DNA from: Callipepla californica brunnescens
Lineage: Eukaryota > Chordata > Aves > Galliformes > Odontophoridae
Assembly (NCBI GenBank): GCA_023055505.1
Contig: JALIRH010000002.1
Location: 40,218,233-40,282,232, forward strand
Reading direction: 5' to 3'
Length of the DNA stretch: 64,000 nucleotides
Of this stretch, positions 54,751-64,000 are shown piece by piece. The notes under the pieces were generated by a model. The model was not told where the DNA came from and searched no databases. It saw nothing but the letters and a program-made list of their open reading frames with translations. Position numbers and translations under genes: made by a program. Position 1 is the first letter of the stretch, and every line of letters starts with the position of its first letter.

Positions 54751-57700
54751 ACTTCATGTTGTTTTCATATGCTGGGAAAACAGTCAAGCATCGCAACTCT
54801 GAAGCACTCTGCTACACTCACTTTCCAAACCAAGAAACAGAATGTGTTTGCACAGTACTTCAACCAAAATAAAAAATAATTAAATTACGTGCAAGAGTAT
54901 AAATTGTTCCTTGCAAATGGTTATTTTTCCCGTACCTGAGTGTTAGGAGTATCTGATCAGGACTAGATTGTGATACAGGGGGTTGGGCCCCAAGGAAGTA
55001 CTGTTTGAAACTCCAGCAAAAATTCAAAACCTTTTAGTTCCAAAAGAAAAGCAAGCCCAGCTTGGTTCACAACACAGGGTAGTAAAAATACTGATATAAA
55101 GTAATCCAGTGAAAGGTACCCTTGTAATGCATAACATCATAGGATTAAGGTAAATGATGAAATATAAGGATGTCAATAAAATCTCAGGTGCAATCTAAGA
55201 CTTGCATCGTCAGAGGAGAGATAGCAATGAGTGAGGAAAATGGATGAGATATCTTCTAAATTAAAAGAGGGTAATGTACCTTTTATTTCCCTACAGCATT
55301 ACTTTCTGCCTAAGCCACAGCAGCAACAGCTGAAGAGGTATTTTACTTGCTAGACCACCTATAGTGTGACAGAAGACTTCCTGAGCTTATGAAAGAGTAG
55401 TGCTGTTAGGTAAAGCTACACATGCAATGGGACAGAACTGATAGTGGAACAAAGGGTACTGTTAAATAAAATCTCGTGAAGAAAATCTATACTGAGTGTA
55501 AATGTGAAAAAAGGTGGAACAAACTAATTCTAACCACAAAAAGAAGGCTAAATGTTCTTCAAAGGCCGAAAGAGGAGGACCTGACATGCAGCTAGGGTGC
55601 TACTCCTTCTGGGTGGGAAGAGGATATTTTTTTCAAACATCACCTGGCTCTTGACAAAAAGCTATTATTGCAGTTTTAATTATGCAAACTATACAGTAAG
55701 AGCAGGAAAAAGAGTGTAGCACGAAGAAGGACACGGTGATATGTGAAGGACAGTAATACTCAGGAACCTTCCTGGCACTGATGTATATAATTAAAAGCAA
55801 ACAAATGTAGGGGTCTCAAACATGGAAGTATAATACTGAAACAGTTAATAAAGAGATTAATGTTAATGTTTGTTTTCTGATGCTGTGGAGGAGGGAAACA
55901 GACATCACAGAATTTGCTTCGGCTCCGCTCCAGCTGGATGGAGGAGAAGCAGTGTAGGCTTTGTCCTGTTCCATTTTACCTACCTGGGACTGAAGTAATC
56001 TGCTTGTAAGTAATCTGCTGAAGTTATCGCTTGTCCCTGGAGCAAATCATGCAACAGGTGGTACTAAGCTACAATTTATTGTCTCTTATTTTCACTTGCT
56101 CTTGTCACAGTAACTTAGTTGGCATTATTGCCAAGATGGGAGGTTGCCTCTGGTCCCTGGGGAGAAGGCAGCATGAGTTCTTTTTGGCGAGAATGATTTC
56201 TGAGTATCACAATACTGCACTGAGTCCTTTGGGAAGGGAGGAATGCATATTACTTGATAGACCCTTTCAGCACATTGCAGGACATTTGTTTATTATTTAT
56301 TTTTTCTTTGTTCCATGAATGGTTCTTTTCTCCTATTTTTCATTTGGTTCCTTTCCTCCAATGAGTCATTCAGAACACTGGCAAGAATATAGGGCCATAT
56401 AAATACCTTTAGCATTTGTCTTCAATGTTTCACAAAAAATAACAACTTTGTAAATTTTTGGAACACAACCATGATATTAAGCCACTTTTTGAACACTTCT
56501 TCATGAGTCACAAAATCGTATGATGTCTCATCGTGCAATTCTACAAGACTTCATTTCTGCCTGCTTTAACTTTGGGCACTGATGTAATAACTCCTTCCAA
56601 AATATTTTTGCTGATTCATATTCCTAGGAAAGGTCTCCTCTTTCCTTAGTGTTTGATCAGTGGGTTAGTTGGGAATGAAAATGTTCCATGTTGTCTGTAC
56701 AGGAATGATGACATTGAATTCTTCCTTTGATTGAAACTCTGGGGCCTACTCAGAAGAATGCACAGCTCTTCCTAGCTTCTGGAAAAATTCTGTTACAATT
56801 TCTAACTTAAGGTACTAGCAAAACTAGTATTTGTGCGTCTGTAAATCTTAGACCTACCAACTCAGGAAAAAGTCAGTTGCAAGGCTGCTCTGGTCTGGTT
56901 TCCTTTTGTAGGGAATGGGAGACATTATTCATTCATTTTCCATTGTCATTTGTGAGGACTGCTATTGAATGCAAAAGTAAACTGATGTGTGCTGTAGAAA
57001 TTGTTCAGGAACCAAGTCTTCCTGCTGTAGTGAGTACTAATCAGTGTTATCTTCAGTGCAATCCTGAGTGGTGTCTCTTCATTTAATCTAATTAAACATT
57101 TGATATTTTTTTTTCCCTACTGAATATGTTTCTCTGAATATCCACTTTCCAGTCTGGTGCTGAAGTTTTTAATATGCAGTGAAACAGTACAGATTTGATG
57201 TTGCAAATGCCATGACCAGTAGAGGATCCCCTGAAAGTGCTTATCTTGATAACCTGTCAGTAGATTATGTGATGTTATGATCAAATGGTATTTCTTCCAT
57301 CTCGGTAGATGGTATTCTTCAATGCCTTGATCATCTAAATATGCACCTACTGTCTTTCCCCTTAGTTCTCTTCCATTTGAGTTACTCCTTGCAAAACGGT
57401 ACTTGCAGAACAAAACTGCTGCAGAAATTTTACTCTGTGTGCTTATCCTATTCTGGCTTTGTACATGAAGTTTCTCTTAGTGGTGGCTTGCAAAGTGATA
57501 ATGTTACTATCACAGACATTTATCTCTATTATTTGACAGTACAGTATTGTGCTTCTTTATAGAGCGGATAGATTATCTGAGTTCGTAGGTCAAATGTTTC
57601 TTTGATTGTTATGGCAAGGAAAAATTAACAACGAAATGTGTGTTCACTTTTTAACATCTTTCTTGTTCCAAGGGCACTAGTTATTAGCAAGCAACACAGC

Positions 57701-58904
57701 CCCTAAGAGCTATGCTTTTGGACACTAGCAAGTTTAATGTGTCTGAAACTAATCATACATTATCTTTGCTCAGTACAAGGTTGAGTTCATTCTTGCTAGG
57801 GCTTTCAAGATCAGCAATGGATTTATTTTCCAAACATGAATAATTTTGTCTTGTTTTAGCTGTACTAAGTACTTATTGGACTTCCTAATAAGCTCACTTG
57901 CTTTCTGTATTTTTAATTATATATGTGAAATTCTTTCCAAGTATTCTGAAGTCTTATTTTAGTGGCTTCAATGAAATTGCAAGAATGTTATTTTTTTCCT
58001 TGTAAATCTCAAATTACACTTAAAGTAATGTCACTGTTCCATCATGTGAGGTTCTGAGGATTGCTTGGTGTTGGCACATTTTTTTATATATATATTTTTT
58101 TGTGTCATAGCACGAAGTTATATAATGTCAATGGAAAAATGCAAAGCAGAAATGGGGAAGTTAAGGTGTGAATGAAAGACTGACTTTTTCATGGGAAATT
58201 AGAGATTTTGGGCAGAGCTGTGATGAGATGTTTCAGCACACCTGAGTCTCCAGCATCTTTTGCATTTTGTTTTCTGTCAGCTCAGCTGTCTAAGTGTCTT
58301 GTGGTACCTGAAACTGCCAATTTGAAAGTTCTTTTTCTACATTTTATAAAGCCTTCCTACTTTCTAATCCCTTTGTAGAGCAGATACAGAATTCCAATAT
58401 GACAGTTATATTTGTACATTCAACTTCTGTTTTTGTTTCACAGAGATATAAATAGCATTCCAGAGTGTTACTGATCTCCTAATTGTGGAACCACAAAGTA
58501 TTGCACCATTTTTGGACGGGACAACAATTTAGTTCAGACAGACCTAATTCAGTTAAAAATTTCAAATTGTATGACTTTTTTTTTCTCCTAAAACCTGGCC
58601 AAACACCATTTAATTGATGCCAGTGTTTCTTCTGGCACCAAAACTCTTGCAGAGCATTTCCATGCCAGCCCTCTAAATCTGTTTAGAGTCCAAGTTTCAT
58701 AATGAGGATTATGGTATTCAGTAGCAGCTAACACTCTCTTGCTGATGATGAGATTCCTGACTTTGTCACTGAGAGAAAAGCTTTAAATCCAGAGTCCTTA
58801 ATAGGCAGAAAAAATCATCTCTATTTAATTCAAGAAGTAAATGGAATAAACCTTTTTTCTAATTCACAAGATAAAATAGTGGTGGTGATTGTTATCTTTT
58901 ATGA
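54751..58904. other. Intergenic or intronic, no gene recognised
   Basis: AT-rich, with a T/TA-rich simple run at 58080-58103. Short plus-strand open frames (for example 56031-56318) have no recognisable homology. Confidence 0.45.
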
Positions 58905-59500
58905 AATCATGGAATCACCAAAGTTGGAAAAGACCTCCAAGATCATCCAGTCCAGCTGCTCACTGATCACCAGTATTTCCCCACTAAACAAAGCCTCTTA
59001 GTACCTCGTCTAAAGGTTTCTTGAGTACCTCCAGGGACAGTGACTCTACTACCTCCCTGGGCTGGCCATTCCAATGCCTGACATCTCTTTTGGAGAAGAA
59101 ATTTTTCCTAATATCCAGCCTGCATCTCCCCTGGCACAACTTGAGGCCATTCGCTCTCATCCTACCACTAGTTATGCACGTGAAGAGGCTGACATACACA
59201 TCACTACCACCTCCTTTCAGGCAGTTGTAGAGAGTGATAAGGTCTCCCGTGTGTCTCCTGTTCTCCAGACTGAACAGTCCCAGTTCCCTCAGCCACTCCC
59301 TGTAAGACCTGTGCACCAGACCCCCCACAGCTTCATTTCCCTTCTCTGGGCTTTGATGACTTTCTTGTAGCAAAGGGGCCAAAACTGAATGTAGCAGTCA
59401 AGGTGCAGCCGCACCAGGGCAAAGTACAAAGGGATGATGATCACTTCTCTGCCTCTGCTGGCAACTTCTTCTTGGCCACCAGAGCTTTGACTAATACGCT
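58905..59500 (-). mobile_element. CR1 LINE 3' fragment (ORF2 C-terminus, 3'UTR and tail)
   Basis: The plus strand opens with the reversed tail (gaaatcatggaatcaccaaa). The minus strand encodes [18 protein letters not shown], then [19 protein letters not shown] and [14 protein letters not shown], the ORF2 C-terminus, with the last 130 codons nearly open. The upstream part is frameshifted. Confidence 0.92.
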
Positions 59501-62500
59501 CAGGCCCATTTATTGTGCACAGACGTGAAAAAACACACAGGTCTGAAATACCTTTCACTTGATTAAGGCATCTTTTGTGTATTTCCATATGTTTTCCATA
59601 TTATGCAGCCTTCTGAAGATCTGCTTGTGACACACACAATGCGTTCTGACAAAAACTGATTATGTCTGATTATGGCATAAAAAATTTGGTATAAAAAGAA
59701 ATTAGAAGAAGTCTAGAATGCTGCTTATTTGAGGCTAAAGTACAGTTTCTCTGTCTTGAAACACATAGGGGCTGCAGGTTTCTCACGGGGCTGGATGGGA
59801 TGAATTTTAGAGCTTTGTCACAGAAAGCACAGCTCACAGTGGAGTCTTGGACGTCAGTGAAGCTGATGAAAGCCTGACATCTGTAAAACTCAAATAAATT
59901 CCCTTTCATTCCAGATCTGTTGAGACAGATCAGTCACATACAAAGGCAAATGTAGCATCAAACAGACCAAAATATTAGAAAAGAGCTTAAGAGCAGAGGT
60001 AATTTATGCTTGACCAATGAGTTCCCATCACAATACTGTGACTGAAAAGAGAGAATAGCTTTGCATACCTAAATAGGGAAATAGGCATTCATGAAGGTAT
60101 TTTGTGGTTACAATCCTTGTCCCACAGCAAGAGAAATACAGGCTGAAGGATTGAGGAAAAGCCAGAGAAAGCTTCAAGAGGGATTAAAAAAATTCCCTCA
60201 TAAAAGAATTAAGAAATCTATGAAAACCCGGTAATGAACGTGACTTAATTGTGCTTTGCGAATATCTGTTTGGGGAACAGATTTCTGATATGGTTTTTTT
60301 CAGTGGTAGAAGCTGAATTCAAGTGATTGGCACAAATTCAGGTTAATTGTGGGGAAAGGAAGATATTAAAAATTCTGTACTGAGAATAGTTAACCTTTAG
60401 AAAATGTTGACTAAGGATACAACTCTCTAAGCTTCTGAAACAGAAATGATGATGTGCTTTTACTTTGTAATGCAGGAGGTTAGCCTGGAGGCTGGTGGTT
60501 ACAAGCTACACAAACTTAAATCAGATGAGGAATTAACTTCAAAATAAATACTGATATTAAAAAGCCTTATTCTGAGCACAGAACATTCCTGCTGTAGATT
60601 CATAGATGTTCTTTTTTTCCATAGTCTTGTTTTAATGTTTTTTGTTTGTGTGCTTTATCTTCAGATTCACAGTAGAGCAGTACACAAAGCATTTATTTTT
60701 CAGTTTCTCTTATTCTCCTCTGGCTGCTATATAAGCAAGATTTATAAAGTTTTGAAAATAATAACTGAAAAAAAAAGATGTGACTTCCCTAGTAAATTCT
60801 ACATTACAGATTGATTGCAAGAAGAAAAAGTCAATGAGGAGAATACGTGATAAAGCTGAAGAGAAATAACCATAATTTGAGGGAATGTTTTACATGAAAA
60901 AGAGAATATGGGAAGAAATACAACCCATTTAGATCAGACCTCTTTCCTTGCCCTGTCTTATCAGTTTGTTACTGTTAGTAGGAGATACTACATGGAGAAC
61001 ATAAGATGTTAAAGGCATAGCTTCTGCACAAAGCCTACTTTTTTTATCTCAAATATAACACAGATAATGCAGATTTCTGTTTTGTAGTAAATACATGTAT
61101 TTGTGCAAATGCAGACCAATTCATTAGTTGAATAATCACAAAAAAGTGATTATCATCATCAGTGGATGAGCTAAACAGGTAAAAATAGGATTGTTTTGAA
61201 TTTTGCTTTTAAAGCACCTAGTAGTAACTCTAGGTATTTTCACTATCTGTGCGAATATGAAATATTCTGGAAGTGTCTGTAATTTCATTTAATTTTTCTT
61301 AATACTGTCAGGAATTGACCACATTAACTATTTAGATGTCATGAGCAGCATTGCATTTTGTTTAATCCACCTAGACTTTTAATGTCTGGAGTAAAAGGAA
61401 AGCAGTCATAGCACACCTGTAAGTTCTAACATTTGCTAAGAGGCTGATCAGCTGAGGTACTGGCAGACCCATAGGTTCATGACTCCAAGAGTCATGGACC
61501 ACTTGCACAGAGCACAGCAGCATCTGTTCCATCTGCTCTAGAGCAGAGGCAGAAAAAATCAGCAGCAGTCCACTGCTAACTGCAAGCCTTTATTGAAGGG
61601 AGAGATGAGACTTTTCAAGTAATCTAATTGCCAATATTGAGTCATCCACAGAGTATAAATCCTTATGGAATGTACTGTGTAACCTCTGTTAACTACAGGT
61701 CTTGGGGTATGAATTTTGTGAATAAGTGGTTTTCCAGCTAATTTTTCCGTGATAGGAAAAAAACACGAAAGAAAACAACAGAAACCTAAAAGATGTTGAG
61801 TTGTTCAATATTTTCAATAAAATAAAGCATTCTACTTTCACATTATACTGTAACTCAGAAAGGAGAATTCAGTGTAGTCCCACTGAATGGGTGAAGATTT
61901 CAGATTGCATTAGAGAGGCATATTGCTAAGCATTATCTCTTTTATAAGAAATGGGACATGCACATGGTAGAGATGGCAGTTTGCAACTTTCAGTTACTAC
62001 AAAGCTTGGTCAGTGATCTGGTAAAGGATTTTAAGGTTTGTGACACAGTCATTGTGTAATTCAGTGAAGTTTATGATACGTGTATGTTGCTGTTGTATCA
62101 AGACGTGTGATCCAATAGGGGAGTTGTCATGTTCATGTTTAAGCTTAGCAGTTCCCTCTTGTTGTTATATGAAGATGACAAATTCACTACAAGAGGAAAT
62201 ACACAAGGGAACAGTGTGTCCTTTGGCATGCACTATCCATTTGGTGGCTGAGTGAGAGCATGAACTGAGGGCCCTGCACCTAGGCCCTCCATGTGAAAAG
62301 GTTTATGGGAGTAGCCTGCCATCATGGTGTATGCCCCTTTGTGCTTCTACTCTGATCAGCTGTAATAGCGTCCATGGTTCTTACCAGATATTGTGATATT
62401 TTGAAGATTGGGGATTTGAAGCAGGTGGCAAATGTCTGATCGTTTTGTAAGCTAGACTGCTGTTTGTATTTGAAGAGAATTAAGGACAGAAGGCATTTTG

Positions 62501-64000
62501 AGGTTAGAAAGCAATGGCAGAATACCCCAATGTGACAGGATCATTTCCTACATAATCTGTAGATAGCTCTGCATTTTCAGAAAGTGACTGAATTCATATA
62601 CTTCATATCCATTAGTGATCATGGAAGAAGTGAGAGCTCACAGATTCTGCTGGTTTTGAAATGTGAAGGATTTTCATTAAATGTATCTTCCCAGAGAAAA
62701 GCTAGAACATAGAGTTAATAATAAGGCAGCATTAGTTGGTATTGAAAATGAAGGTTGGTAGCCACAGAACTCCTAAGATATGGAGCAAATCTCAAGAAAT
62801 TATTGATAATGAATTAGCTTACTGTAGTGAATGACCAAATTCTGAAGCACCAGGTCTTCAGCTGAGGCCAATAAAATCAGTTTTCTGGATAGAAACAGCC
62901 TATATCTTAAGTTCATTCTATCTAAATTCTCATAGAGTGGTTAAGGGTAACCTTTTTTTGGTTGCTTTTTGATGATGTGGGAGTTTGTGTGATTGGAAAC
63001 TGGACCTAGACAAATAGCCAGAACAAATTATTGCCTCTTTCCCCAGCTAACACTCTAAATAACTTCCTGAGGATCGTATGATTGTTACAGTTTTGTGAAG
63101 TCCAGTAGTTTGTATCTTACAGTGATCTTATTGGTCTCTCTTAGGAGAGATCTTTTTATAAATCTGAATTTAGGACAACATCTTAGTATAGAGAAGTCCA
63201 TGGTAAGACTTGCATCTTGGTTTGGGTAGGGAATATGGAGATTACTCTGATCATGATGAAGTGCACAACAGCTGTTGTCTCTATTTTAAATTGTTCTTAT
63301 TTACCAAGTATCAGACTTTCTTTACATTCAGTTGTAGAGCTGGAAAAGAAGCAGTATTTCTGTAGTGGTTATCAAGGATCTCTTCTGATACGCTTCACTC
63401 AGAAGTACACGGGCTGTCATTCTCCCTGTAGACCTTTACTCATTGTAATGTATTTGATTCATGTGGATGCTTTTAATGATGTTGAAAGACAAATAGAAGC
63501 GTATCAGCTGGCACTAGATATCTTAAGGAAAAAATAATTTATTGATTTGTAATTTCAGATTTTCCTTGTATTTTCTGGCAGATTGTACATTCATGGATAA
63601 TCTACAACACACATGACACAGTGCTCTCTGACTTCTAATTAGTCCTTCCAGCAAATGTTATTTATAGACAGTGGACTGACGTGATGTTGGAGATGAGCAT
63701 GATTTTAATGCTGGGCTCCAAAAATATGGCCTTTTATAATGAGAGTGAAAAACAACTTAATTTCCAAGAGAAATCCCCATAAGGCTGAATAATGATAGAA
63801 TCTCAGTGCATCCATGCATGCATGCATGGCCAGCTCATATTATGATTGCTTGCTAAAATGGCGATACGGGTGAACAAAATTAGTGAAAAGAAATTTGTAT
63901 CCAGAAATGTTTAATCACACGAGCAAGTAAAGCGGAATGCATTTTTACACATTACAAAATCCAAAGTCTTTGTGAGTATAGCTATGACAAAAAAAAAAAA
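59501..64000. other. Intergenic or intronic, no gene recognised
   Basis: AT-rich with a short (ATGC)n at 63813-63828 and an A run at the window edge. An open frame at 63217-63537 ends DVERQIEAYQLALDILRKK; it looks protein-like but is not recognised and has no clear splice context. Confidence 0.4.

Noticed and set aside
1..64000. tRNA, rRNA, CRISPR arrays or bacterial-type operons
   Set aside because: No cloverleaf sequence, rRNA signature or regularly spaced direct repeat was found; gene structure and repeats are vertebrate.

Overview
The window is vertebrate nuclear DNA, almost certainly from a bird. The gene in the first 28 kb is split into many short exons with GT/AG borders. Dispersed repeats are almost all CR1-type LINE fragments ending in the (ATTCTATG)-like tail typical of birds and reptiles, and no mammalian-type SINE was recognised. 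The species cannot be fixed from the sequence alone.

Region 1 (1-28.0 kb): the 3' two thirds of TRAPPC8, plus strand. Nineteen exons (288-27179) join in frame into about 937 residues ending at TGA, followed by a 3'UTR with AATAAA at 27962. Most introns are GT-AG; the intron after 14917 starts with GC. A 48-bp, stop-free, phase-0 segment with good splice sites (22049-22096) is a possible unannotated cassette exon. The 6.2-kb intron around it also holds an orphan coding relic, which opens at an in-frame acceptor and is broken by a repeat, and a minus-strand CR1.

Region 2 (28-37.3 kb): intergenic, rich in retroelements. A decayed, intronless, minus-strand coding relic (about 32.2-34.2 kb) resembles the extracellular part of a CatSper auxiliary subunit (CATSPERE/B/D type). 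It is split by the same LTR-like repeat that splits the relic in the TRAPPC8 intron. Beside it, a young CR1 with a 787-codon open ORF2 (34.5-36.95 kb) is nested inside an older CR1.

Region 3 (37.3-64 kb): AT-rich intergenic sequence with scattered CR1 pieces. A CpG-rich island with a possible first exon and donor lies at 47.27-47.64 kb. By conserved vertebrate gene order, B4GALT6 on the same strand is the expected next gene, but no coding exon of it was found. No CRISPR, operon, tRNA or rRNA was seen. Coordinates of exons were set from splice sites and agreement with the remembered vertebrate TRAPPC8 sequence; repeat borders are approximate.
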